From positions 1-9,196 of the forward strand of contig JAUVJE010000093.1 in assembly GCA_030592355.1 (NCBI GenBank): DNA of 9,196 bases. Reading direction: 5' to 3'. Positions 1 to 7,408 of this stretch are shown in pieces. The notes beneath the pieces were generated by a model. That model was given only the letters and a program-made list of their open reading frames with translations, was not told the DNA's origin and ran no database searches. How positions within the stretch are numbered: position 1 is the stretch's first letter; every line of letters starts with the position of its first letter. This stretch comes from Clostridia bacterium. Lineage in GTDB: Bacteria; Bacillota; Clostridia; DUPQ01. Position numbers and translations under genes: made by a program.

Positions 1-648
1 AGTTCAAAATCAAGTGACATGATCTATCACATACTAGCCTATGGTTTTGATCCTAAAAATCAAAAAACCGCAGATTATGTTAAGCCTCTGATGCTGGAAA
101 TGAGAGACCTCGGAAGAAAAATAATAAAGAAAATGGCTGATGATTATCCCGAAATCAGCCTTGCGGAATATGACGAATATAAACACGACCCTTCGTTCGG
201 AGGATGGAAATTCATCTATTATCTGCACGATAAAGGAATTACCCAAAAGGCCATCGACGGACTTGCCTTTCGGAAAATCTATAATTGTCATTTCTACCAA
301 TGCGATTACCCATCGCCAAAAGATGCTATTGAAGAAATACATTCCTGGGGAGCTTATGCGGTGCTTGCGCATCCGAACAGCTACTTCGCCAAAACAATCT
401 CTGACAATAATTTGGTTACTTCCCTATTTGAGGAAATGAAAAAGCACGGTATTGACGGTATTGAATGCTATTATTATTCACACTCTGATTTTATGACCAA
501 AACGTCAGTTGATTGGTGTAAACGTAACAATATGATTATTACAGCGGGCAGCGACAGCCACGGCGGTTTTGTTCCCGGTCGGGAAATCGGAAAAATCCGC
601 ATTCCTCTATCCGATTTAAATATAGACGCTATGATTGGAGAAAAGTAA
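1..648 (+). CDS. PHP-domain metal-dependent phosphoesterase, 3' part
   Basis: This is the C-terminal part of a PHP-superfamily protein. The frame is open from base 1 with no stop, and the residues before the first ATG (base 19) run straight into a family-typical segment (HILAYGFDPKN, cf. HILGYGFD). The true start and the N-terminal DxHxH metal motif therefore lie outside the window. Two later metal-site motifs are visible: LAHP with its His codon at 370-372, and GSDSHG with Asp at 553-555 and His at 559-561. PHP proteins bind two or three metal ions and hydrolyse phosphoesters; relatives act on small phosphorylated molecules or nucleic acid ends, so the substrate cannot be named. No signal peptide or membrane segment is seen in the visible part. 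The TAA stop is one base before the ATG of the GH2 gene, which implies co-transcription and probably translational coupling. Confidence 0.85.
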   Translation, partial: SSKSSDMIYHILAYGFDPKNQKTADYVKPLMLEMRDLGRKIIKKMADDYPEISLAEYDEYKHDPSFGGWKFIYYLHDKGITQKAIDGLAFRKIYNCHFYQCDYPSPKDAIEEIHSWGAYAVLAHPNSYFAKTISDNNLVTSLFEEMKKHGIDGIECYYYSHSDFMTKTSVDWCKRNNMIITAGSDSHGGFVPGREIGKIRIPLSDLNIDAMIGEK

Positions 649-649
649 A

Positions 650-2452
650 ATGAATACAGCAAAACCTATTAAAATTCATACAAAATGGGCAAATACCATT
701 GACTACGAAAGTCCGCTAAACGAGTATCCCCGTCCTCAGCTGCAAAGAGACAATTGGCAGAGCCTTAACGGCACCTGGAAATATGCCATTACTGAAACAG
801 GTACTGCAGCACCGGATCCCATGGATGGTAAAATCACTGTCCCCTATGCTGTTGAAACCTCCCTCAGCGGAGTATGCCGGCCATTCCTTCCAAAAGAAAC
901 ACTGCATTACAAAAGAGTATTTATAGTTGAAAATTACAAATCCGGGCATCGGGTTATCCTACACTTTGAGGCTGTGGACTGGCAGTGCGATGTGTTGGTT
1001 AATAACCAATTGGCCGGTTCTCATACAGGCGGTTACATCCCGTTTTCATTTGATATAACAGATTTGATAAACGAAGGAAGTAATGAACTGCATGTATCCG
1101 TAACCGACCCAACTGATTCCAACTGGCAGCAACGGGGAAAACAGGTTTTGGAACCTAAAGTAATCTGGTATACAGCTACAAGCGGAATATGGCAGCCGGT
1201 ATGGATTGAGGTAGTTCCCAAAAACCACATACAATCATTGAAGATAACCCCAAATCTTACTACGGACTCTGTTTCAATAGTTGTTAAATCTGTGGAAGAT
1301 ACAGATGTTTCAATTGAAATATCAGCCGGGGAAAACTCATTATCAACAAATGAAGCCTCATCAAATTCGCCAATCGAACTTACAATTCCGGACATCCGGG
1401 TCTGGAGTCCTGATGACCCGTTCCTTTACGGCCTTAAGGTTACTCTAATTGAAAACAGAAAACCGCTTGATGAAGTTATTTCATATTTTGGCATGCGCTC
1501 CATATCGCTTAAAGAAGGCCCTGCTCTTAGAAACCAAGTCATGCTAAACAGCAAAGCCATTTTCCTAAACGGGCCGCTGGACCAGGGATACTGGCCGGAA
1601 AGCGGTATGACACCTCCCTGTGACGAGGCTGCTATTTTTGATTTAGAATCAATGAAGAATCTGGGCTTCAATATGATTCGAAAGCACATAAAAGTGGAAT
1701 CCCGAAGATGGTATTATCACGCAGACCGTCTTGGCCTTCTTGTTATACAAGATATGCCGAATGGAGGCAAAGGCATGGCATCTCATTTTCAAACAATGAA
1801 AACAATTGCTTTTGGAACCAGTTCTCCGGATAATAATGACAAAGCATATAATTTGGCAAACAGGCAACCCGCCGATTCGCGGACAAACTATGAAACCGAG
1901 CTTTATGATATGCTTAATCATCTTCACAATGCACCTTCAATTATCATTTGGTGCCCATTTAATGAGGCCTGGGGACAGTTTGATGCAAAGAGGATTTATA
2001 CTAAAATAAAGCAAGCCGACCCATCGCGTCTCGTCGACCATGCTTCCGGCTGGTATGACCAAAAGAGCGGGGATTTCAGAAGTATACATACATATAAAAT
2101 TAAGCTTAAAACTCCACCCAAAAAAGACAAGCGGGCATATCTCATCAGCGAATACGGGGGGTACAATTACATCGACAAAACACACCTGTGGCGTGATGAT
2201 GATGTTTATGGATACAAGTATTTTGAAACTTTGGACGCACTGACGGATGCTTATGAAAATCTTATCATCAATCAGGTAATTCCCCTAATTGAAAAAGGCT
2301 TATGCGGCGTTGTTTATACTCAACTGTCTGATGTTGAGATAGAATCCAATGGGTTTTATACATACGATCGAAAGGTCCTTAAATTCAATGCTGAAAAAAT
2401 CCGGGAATTACACAACCTTCTGTATGAAAAATTCAACTCATTTCACAAATGA
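650..2452 (+). CDS. Glycoside hydrolase family 2 (beta-galactosidase/glucuronidase-like)
   Basis: This 600-residue cytoplasmic enzyme has no signal peptide. The order is the usual GH2 one: an N-terminal sugar-binding jelly roll (about residues 25-190, with RDNWQSLNGTWKY near the start), an Ig-like sandwich (about 195-290) and a TIM barrel (about 295-590). The expected retaining catalytic pair is visible: the acid/base in FNEAWGQ (Glu439) and the nucleophile in LISEYGG (Glu501). It would cleave a terminal beta-linked sugar. Galactose, glucuronate or mannose cannot be told apart by reading, and no E. coli LacZ-type C-terminal domains follow. I chose ATG 650 because GGAG lies at 637-640, nine bases upstream. 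A TTG at 635 would add five residues but precedes that ribosome site. It sits one base after the PHP gene, and no terminator-like hairpin is seen in the 29 bases before the convergent kinase gene. Confidence 0.9.
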   Translation: MNTAKPIKIHTKWANTIDYESPLNEYPRPQLQRDNWQSLNGTWKYAITETGTAAPDPMDGKITVPYAVETSLSGVCRPFLPKETLHYKRVFIVENYKSGHRVILHFEAVDWQCDVLVNNQLAGSHTGGYIPFSFDITDLINEGSNELHVSVTDPTDSNWQQRGKQVLEPKVIWYTATSGIWQPVWIEVVPKNHIQSLKITPNLTTDSVSIVVKSVEDTDVSIEISAGENSLSTNEASSNSPIELTIPDIRVWSPDDPFLYGLKVTLIENRKPLDEVISYFGMRSISLKEGPALRNQVMLNSKAIFLNGPLDQGYWPESGMTPPCDEAAIFDLESMKNLGFNMIRKHIKVESRRWYYHADRLGLLVIQDMPNGGKGMASHFQTMKTIAFGTSSPDNNDKAYNLANRQPADSRTNYETELYDMLNHLHNAPSIIIWCPFNEAWGQFDAKRIYTKIKQADPSRLVDHASGWYDQKSGDFRSIHTYKIKLKTPPKKDKRAYLISEYGGYNYIDKTHLWRDDDVYGYKYFETLDALTDAYENLIINQVIPLIEKGLCGVVYTQLSDVEIESNGFYTYDRKVLKFNAEKIRELHNLLYEKFNSFHK

Positions 2453-2481
2453 CGTAACTTGCTAATTTATCAGGCTGCTGC

Positions 2482-4209
2482 TTAAATACGTTTGAAATCC
2501 GAACCTAATTTAATTTGCACTGTGGTACCCTTGCCAGGTTCGCTTTCTGCAGACAGGCCGTATCCGCCGCCATAGTATAATTTTATTCTTTGATCTACAT
2601 TGCTCTGCCCGACGCCGCTGCTATTAATTGTCTTCTTTTTTGGAGCCGACTTGTTGTAACCAACTCCATTATCACTGACCGTAAATAACAAATCACCGCC
2701 TGCTTTTTCAGCTTTTACGCTTATAAAACCCGGTTTATCCATATCTCTTATCCCGTGATATATTGCATTCTCAACCAAGGGCTGCAAAATCAGCTTTGGT
2801 ATTTTTATATTGGCTATATCCTTATCAAATGAAATTTCGTATTTTAATTTATCCTCGTACCTCTGCTTTTGAATAATCAAATACTGTTTAACATGATCCA
2901 TCTCATTGGCTACAGTTGTTATTTCGCTGCCGTCTCCAAGTGAAAGACGGAAAAATTTAGCAAGGGCCTTTGTAAGAGCTATAACCTTCTCGCTGTCCTG
3001 AAACTCCGCTGACCATATAATGGTCTCGAGGGTATTATACAGAAAGTGGGGATTAATCTGGCTCTGAAGTGTTTTGAGTTCACTTGTGCGCAGATATTTT
3101 TCTTTTTGCTGAATTTCATCAAGGAGGCTTCTTATTCTTATCATCAATCTTGTGTAATGACCTGCGAGACTCTCTGCTTCCGCGCTTCCCCCTATTGATA
3201 CTTTTTCCTCTAATCTTCCTAATTCAACTTCTTCCATTGCCTTTTCCAGTTTTTTCAACGGCAGAGCCACGCGTCTTGAAAATATCAAACTGCTGCCAAG
3301 TGCGATTATCAATAATGCAGACCCGAGAATCCATAAAACAACAACCATATCCTGTCGTGCAGATTTGATGCCGTCAAGCGAGGCAACTCCAACCAGAATC
3401 CAATCAGTTCCCTCAATGGAATAATTGTGTATAAGTCTATCAGCCTCCATAACGTTTTTACCCATGCCTGCAATATAGACGAGCTCTTCACGCATTTCTT
3501 CGTTTTCAAAATATCTGCTGTCATGATGATAAACAACCTCACCGCTGCCGTTTAAAATAAAGGCATACCCCTGCGCTCCAAGATCAAGTTCATAGAGGAT
3601 TTTTTCGATAACGTCATATTTAAAGTCAATGAGCAATACCCCGATGTTTTCTTCGCATTCGCCGATTATCTCTCTGCTGAGCGACAATACCCATTCATCT
3701 TTATCCATCGTGAAATCCTGCATGTGCGCAGATGTCAGGACAGGCATTTGATTCTCAACGGCATTCTGATACCACGGCATCTCCATCATATCCTCAGACA
3801 GCTCCACACCAAGGCTCGGGTCATTTGAAATCACCTTGCCGTCGTAACCAACCATAACTATTGTTTGTATCTCGTTATTACCGGACAACACAGCTGTAAT
3901 AAGGCTTTCTATATCTTCCAAATCATCCGGATGAGATTCATGGCTGTCATGTCCGTGCTCAAAATAACTGCATGTGTTTACATTCCCTGCAAGTATGGCT
4001 GACATATCCTTAACACGCTTAACATATAATTCAAGTTGCTGCCCGCTTTTATCAATTCCCATTATGGTGGATTTCGTTATCTCCTCTTCCATAAGTTTTG
4101 TGAAATTAGTATAAACAAGAATACCCATTGCTATCATGATAATTCCTGTAGTAAGCAGGAAGTATATGAAAATCTGCGTCCTTATGCTATGAGGTCTTTT
4201 GAATATCAT
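2482..4209 (-). CDS. YesM-type sensor histidine kinase
   Basis: This 575-residue membrane kinase would autophosphorylate and pass phosphate to the response regulator encoded just upstream. The order is: TM1 (about 13-34), an extracytoplasmic dCache-like sensor (about 35-285), TM2 (about 288-310), HAMP (about 310-365), a His_kinase domain with INPHFLYNTLE (phosphoacceptor His388), and an ATPase domain with LVENAIYHG (Asn481) and DNGVG. This is the LytS/YesM class rather than the HisKA class. The sensor has an unusual Cys/His cluster at residues 80-93 (Cys80, His85, His87, His90, His93), described separately. The ATG is preceded only by a weak AGGT-like site. Its first bases form ATGA with a TGA in the frame of the upstream regulator, so translation was probably coupled before the amber stop arose there. 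The signal sensed is unknown; an oxidative or metal cue is inference from the neighbouring repair genes. Confidence 0.92.
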   Translation of the reverse strand: MIFKRPHSIRTQIFIYFLLTTGIIMIAMGILVYTNFTKLMEEEITKSTIMGIDKSGQQLELYVKRVKDMSAILAGNVNTCSYFEHGHDSHESHPDDLEDIESLITAVLSGNNEIQTIVMVGYDGKVISNDPSLGVELSEDMMEMPWYQNAVENQMPVLTSAHMQDFTMDKDEWVLSLSREIIGECEENIGVLLIDFKYDVIEKILYELDLGAQGYAFILNGSGEVVYHHDSRYFENEEMREELVYIAGMGKNVMEADRLIHNYSIEGTDWILVGVASLDGIKSARQDMVVVLWILGSALLIIALGSSLIFSRRVALPLKKLEKAMEEVELGRLEEKVSIGGSAEAESLAGHYTRLMIRIRSLLDEIQQKEKYLRTSELKTLQSQINPHFLYNTLETIIWSAEFQDSEKVIALTKALAKFFRLSLGDGSEITTVANEMDHVKQYLIIQKQRYEDKLKYEISFDKDIANIKIPKLILQPLVENAIYHGIRDMDKPGFISVKAEKAGGDLLFTVSDNGVGYNKSAPKKKTINSSGVGQSNVDQRIKLYYGGGYGLSAESEPGKGTTVQIKLGSDFKRI

Positions 4210-4247
4210 ACCTGGCTACCTGCAGTATTCCTGAATCTGTTCGGCTA
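4206..4247 (-). other. In-frame amber codon and orphaned 12-codon tail of the response regulator
   Basis: On the minus strand the regulator frame reads GM, then TAG (4247-4245), then 12 codons giving PNRFRNTAGSQV, then TGA (4208-4206). That TGA overlaps the kinase ATG (4209-4207) as ATGA. The tail fits the AraC-family ending GMSPNxFR, with the amber in place of Ser; a TCG serine codon needs one C-to-A change to become TAG. This supports a recent nonsense change, a base-calling error or suppression rather than a natural end. Confidence 0.75.
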
Positions 4248-4982
4248 CATTCCGAATCTGCGTTTAAAAGCCGTGCTGAAGTAGTTGGGATCGTCAAAGC
4301 CCACTTGGGCTGCAATTTCATAATTTTTTAGATTCGAGGATAAAACAAGAATTTTTGCCCTCTCAAGTCTTTCAGAAGTAAGATAATCATGAAATGTTAT
4401 ACCGAAAACCTCTTTGAAATGGCTGCTTAGGTAACCCGGGCTAAGTGCTATTTCATCAGCTAGGAATTTTAAGGAGAAAGAAGAATTACTATAGCTTCTG
4501 CCAATAATATCAATAATATCCTGCCGGTATTCCGATTCTATTCCTGTATCTCCATTTTTACCGGTTAGCTTTTCAACAGACTCCTTTAATTTGCTATTGC
4601 TTTTCTGTTTCTTTATATCATGTATCATTTTAACAAGAAGTTGTCTTATATCTTCTTTTGATACAGGTTTTATAACATAATCATCTACCCCGGCTTTCAG
4701 AGCCGCTACCGCATAATCAAAATAATTATAGCCTGTTATTATAGCTATTTTGGCTTCAGGGTTGATTTCCTTTGCTTTCGCTGCGAATTCAAGACCGTCC
4801 ATAACCGGCATATTAATATCTGCAAGAATGATATCCGGGGTTTCTAGTTTAACTATTTCAAGCGCAGTCTTGCCGTCGGATGCTTCAAATATGCTTCCCA
4901 CGGCAAGTTCTTCGTAGTCTATAAGCTTTATCATTCCTTTTCGGATCATGGGTTCATCATCCACTATAAGCAGTTTAAACAT
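4245..4982 (-). CDS. YesN-type response regulator (REC + AraC HTH), C-terminally cut
   Basis: The 245-residue product has a receiver domain (residues 1-120: acidic pair Asp8/Asp9, phosphoacceptor Asp55 in ADINMP, Thr83, Lys105 before Pro106) and an AraC-type double helix-turn-helix (about 155-245: LADEIALSPGYLSSHFKEVFG, then YEIAAQVGFDDPNYFSTAFKRRFGM). It would bind DNA when phosphorylated by the neighbouring kinase. The frame stops at TAG directly after RRFGM, where family members normally continue S/T-P-x-x-[YF]-R; see the separate entry on the lost tail. I use ATG 4982, not the ATG at 5015, because GGGGAAAGGG lies just upstream and MFKLLIVDDEP is the normal REC start. It is 45 bases after msrAB. 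A weak promoter in that gap (TAAAAT-like -10) cannot be excluded. The two helix-turn-helix motifs are nearly whole, so partial function is possible. Confidence 0.88.
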   Translation of the reverse strand: MFKLLIVDDEPMIRKGMIKLIDYEELAVGSIFEASDGKTALEIVKLETPDIILADINMPVMDGLEFAAKAKEINPEAKIAIITGYNYFDYAVAALKAGVDDYVIKPVSKEDIRQLLVKMIHDIKKQKSNSKLKESVEKLTGKNGDTGIESEYRQDIIDIIGRSYSNSSFSLKFLADEIALSPGYLSSHFKEVFGITFHDYLTSERLERAKILVLSSNLKNYEIAAQVGFDDPNYFSTAFKRRFGM

Positions 4983-4987
4983 AGTCG

Positions 4988-4997
4988 CCCTTTCCCC
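4988..4997 (-). promoter_or_regulatory. Ribosome binding site of the response regulator
   Basis: A purine-rich GGGGAAAGGG on the minus strand ends five bases before ATG 4982. It supports that start over the in-frame ATG at 5015, which lies upstream of this site. Confidence 0.55.
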
Positions 4998-5027
4998 GTT
5001 ATTGTCCTGTCTCAATTTTACACTTTT

Positions 5028-6221
5028 TTAATACTCAAGTACAACCGGAAGGAAAAACCCATAACCTTTTTCTACCATATTCTCGAGGTGAATGAATCTC
5101 AGGGATGCGCTATTGATGCAATATCTAAGGCCGCCTCTGTCAGCCGGTCCGTCTGTAAAAACATGTCCCAAATGAGAATTCCCTACTCTGCTTCTGACTT
5201 CTGTCCTAATCATTCCGTAACTTTCGTCCTGGAGGAATATGATGCTTTCTATATCAATCGGTTTTACAAAACTTGGCCATCCGCATCCCGAATCATATTT
5301 ATCTTTGGAACTAAACAGCGGTTCTCCGGTAACGATATCAACATAAATCCCCGATTCATGATTATCATGGAATTCATTCTCAAAAGCATATTCTGTTTCA
5401 TCCATCTGGGTTACATTATACTGCTGGTCAGTAAGCATAGCCTTTCTTTCAATATCACTTGGCCGAACGTATTTATCGGGATCAACCACTATCGATTCCA
5501 CTTCGTAGAGTTTATCGAAATCGATGTGACAGTAACCCGTGGGATTTTTATCAAGGAAATCCTGATGACGTTCCTCTGCCGGGAAAAAGTGCACCAACGG
5601 CAATACTTCCGTAACAATCATTGCCCTATGGTCTTTCTGTTCTGTTTCAACGGCTTTTTCAATAACGGCTAATTCCACCGCCTCGTCGCTGTAATAGATT
5701 CCGGTACGATATTGGCTTCCGATGTCAGCACCCTGCTGATTTAAAATTGTCGGATTGATTACTCTGAAAAAATAATTCAGCAACTCATCCAAACTTATCA
5801 TGGAAGGATCGTATTTAACCTCCACAGTTTCCGCATGACCGGTGCCTTGGTATACCACATCTTCATATGTTGGGTTTTCAGTCTTTCCGTTAGCATAACC
5901 CGACACAACATCAGCTACTCCGGGAACCCTGTCCATGTAGGCTTCGAGCCCCCAGAAGCATCCCCCTGCAAGCCAAACGGTCTTAAGATTTTCATCAATG
6001 AAGACAATTCCATCATTAGGATTTTCGGGAAACCGTGATTCTATGACAGTATTGGTTTTTTCAGGAACCGCGGTAGCAGCAGGGGCTGCCAATTCCGAGG
6101 CCTTATCTGTTAAATCATTACTGCACGAGACAGACAGCAGGACCATTATCATTATCAAACCAACTATATAAATTATATTTTTTCGCTTTTTCATATCAAA
6201 TCTTCTTTGTTTTTTATTCAT
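5028..6221 (-). CDS. msrAB: Membrane-anchored methionine sulfoxide reductase MsrA-MsrB fusion
   Basis: This 397-residue lipoprotein reduces both S- and R-methionine sulfoxide in proteins outside the membrane. Residues 10-33 form a signal peptide ending LLSVSC (lipid Cys33), then comes a linker rich in Ala, Pro and Thr. The MsrA domain (about 80-235) has GGCFWGLE with catalytic Cys88 and a GYCHIDF Cys231 as likely resolving residue. The MsrB domain (about 255-395) has SGCGWPSF (resolving Cys313), VGNSHLGHVF and RYCINSASL (catalytic Cys368). The two zinc CxxC pairs of many MsrB proteins are absent (VDIVTG in place of the first). Electrons should come from the TlpA-like thioredoxin encoded next door. 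ATG 6221 overlaps the tlpA stop as ATGA. An in-frame ATG at 6194 with AGAAG upstream is an alternative start that keeps the whole signal peptide. Confidence 0.95.
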   Translation of the reverse strand: MNKKQRRFDMKKRKNIIYIVGLIMIMVLLSVSCSNDLTDKASELAAPAATAVPEKTNTVIESRFPENPNDGIVFIDENLKTVWLAGGCFWGLEAYMDRVPGVADVVSGYANGKTENPTYEDVVYQGTGHAETVEVKYDPSMISLDELLNYFFRVINPTILNQQGADIGSQYRTGIYYSDEAVELAVIEKAVETEQKDHRAMIVTEVLPLVHFFPAEERHQDFLDKNPTGYCHIDFDKLYEVESIVVDPDKYVRPSDIERKAMLTDQQYNVTQMDETEYAFENEFHDNHESGIYVDIVTGEPLFSSKDKYDSGCGWPSFVKPIDIESIIFLQDESYGMIRTEVRSRVGNSHLGHVFTDGPADRGGLRYCINSASLRFIHLENMVEKGYGFFLPVVLEY

Positions 6222-6823
6222 TTTACTGATTCAAGCGTCTCGAAAATCTTATCATTTCCGACGTGCCCAAGTTTTGTTTCAGTTATGTTTCCTTTTGTAT
6301 CTATGTAAAACGATGAGGGTACGGCTCTTATTCCATATTCAAAGAATGAATTTCCGCCTTCGTCAAGCAGTACCGTAAAAACCAATTCCTGCTCTTTATA
6401 CCATTCAATAAATTTAGCTGAAGATTTTTCTCCGCTGTAACCAGGCGCTACAATGGTTAAAATCACAATGTCATCCCTGTCTTTTGTCTGTTCATGCAGT
6501 TCATTTAGCTCGTCAAGGCCTTCTATGCATGAAGGGCACCATGTAGCCCAGAATTTCAAGTAGACCTGCTTACCTGAATACTGCTCCAGTATATGGGTAT
6601 TGCCTTCAGTATCAACAAGCCGGAAATTATATGCATCTCCCTGGAAAGAGGGCGTCGAATCATTTTCTTCATTCAATTCCGTATTTGCAGCCTGGGAAGC
6701 CACCGGGTTTTCTTCGACCACTTTATTGTTATCAACTGCTATCGCATTTACTGCTAAAATGACTGCGAATACCAGTACAATGGCTAATACTACGATTAAT
6801 CCTATAGTTTTTTTATTTTTCAT
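6218..6823 (-). CDS. Membrane-anchored TlpA/ResA-like thioredoxin
   Basis: This 201-residue protein has one N-terminal membrane segment (about 7-30) with no lipobox, a charged, low-complexity linker (31-58) and a thioredoxin fold of the AhpC/TSA-TlpA group (about 60-200). The active site is FWATWCPSC (Cys96, Cys99) and the cis-proline loop is RAVPSSFYID. It should face outside, be reduced by CcdA and in turn reduce the disulfide formed in MsrAB on each catalytic cycle. This role is inferred from fold and gene order; the pneumococcal counterparts Etrx1/Etrx2 are lipoproteins, whereas this one appears to use an uncleaved anchor. A clear AAGGAG lies eight bases before the ATG. The TGA stop overlaps the msrAB ATG as ATGA, so the two are very likely translated from one message. 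Confidence 0.93.
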   Translation of the reverse strand: MKNKKTIGLIVVLAIVLVFAVILAVNAIAVDNNKVVEENPVASQAANTELNEENDSTPSFQGDAYNFRLVDTEGNTHILEQYSGKQVYLKFWATWCPSCIEGLDELNELHEQTKDRDDIVILTIVAPGYSGEKSSAKFIEWYKEQELVFTVLLDEGGNSFFEYGIRAVPSSFYIDTKGNITETKLGHVGNDKIFETLESVK

Positions 6824-6865
6824 TTCTTAAACTCCTTTTTCATTTCCCTTCGGGTTTTCACAAAT

Positions 6866-7393
6866 TTATGGTTTTATGGAAATTATACGAATATTTACTA
6901 TTTCATCGCCTATCGTCAGCTTTTTTGCTGCTATTAAATCCAAGTCCGTTTCTAGTTTTTTAATTGAATCTATGTTGATATCAAATCTTACGAAATTCTC
7001 ATCAAATAACATTTCTTCTACTCCAAAATCCGTTTTGATTTTTTCAATAACTTCTTCAACCGTAAACGACTTTGAAGCATAAAATATGTCCTGGCAGTCC
7101 TCGCATCCGATATTTAAAAGCATTCCGTTGGGATTGATTGTGTCGCCGCCCTCTCCCAGTAATGCAGTTGTTTCGAATCTAAAGATTTCTTCAGGGTTCC
7201 TTGTCTTAGTTCCCGCTGCCAAAGGAGTTGGGTTTTCAGGATCTTCTGTTTCATCCGGTTCCTGCAACTCACCCTGTACCGGTTTATCATTGTCCGTATT
7301 ACTTTTTTCCGTAACAGCTGCGCCGCACGCTGAAAGAATTAATACAAGTGACAATATCATTATTAATAAAGTTACTATTTTTTTGTTATTCAT
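6866..7393 (-). CDS. Small lipoprotein of unknown function with CEDC motif
   Basis: I do not recognise this 175-residue protein. A signal peptide ends in ILSAC, giving lipid-modified Cys23. An acidic, Pro-rich linker follows (about 28-66, with repeated Glu, Asp, Pro and Thr), then a compact domain (67-175) containing NIGCEDCQDIFYASKSF (Cys97, Cys100), a helix EEVIEKIKTDFGVEE and a beta-rich end. Cys97-x-x-Cys100 could be redox-active or bind metal; there is no thioredoxin-type WCxxC or obvious cis-Pro. The gene lies between ccdA and tlpA, 42 bases upstream of tlpA, so an electron-carrier or accessory role in the same pathway is a reasonable guess only. I use ATG 7393 because GGAGG lies eight bases upstream; an earlier in-frame ATG (7408) overlaps that ribosome site. 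Confidence 0.85.
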   Translation of the reverse strand: MNNKKIVTLLIMILSLVLILSACGAAVTEKSNTDNDKPVQGELQEPDETEDPENPTPLAAGTKTRNPEEIFRFETTALLGEGGDTINPNGMLLNIGCEDCQDIFYASKSFTVEEVIEKIKTDFGVEEMLFDENFVRFDINIDSIKKLETDLDLIAAKKLTIGDEIVNIRIISIKP

Positions 7394-7401
7394 TTTCCTA
7401 T

Positions 7402-7406
7402 CCTCC
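7402..7406 (-). promoter_or_regulatory. Ribosome binding site of the CEDC lipoprotein
   Basis: GGAGG on the minus strand, eight bases before ATG 7393. It fixes the start there, because the alternative ATG at 7408 is directly upstream of this site and shares its reading frame. Confidence 0.8.
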
Positions 7407-7408
7407 AT

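Noticed and set aside
635..649. TTG start five codons upstream for the GH2 gene
   Set aside because: The GGAG at 637-640 is placed for ATG 650 and lies within the extended version.
2453..2481. Terminator between the convergent GH2 and kinase genes
   Set aside because: Only 29 bases, with no stable stem or T-run; any terminator would have to overlap coding sequence.
4245..4247. Amber codon as pyrrolysine
   Set aside because: The family residue here is Ser/Thr in a DNA-binding domain, not an enzyme active site, and no pyrrolysine genes are in the window. A nonsense change or base error is simpler, though read-through is not excluded.
5088..5672. 194-codon + strand open frame
   Set aside because: It lies entirely antisense to the MsrB and late MsrA domains, whose catalytic motifs are intact; no homology-like motif or ribosome site was seen.
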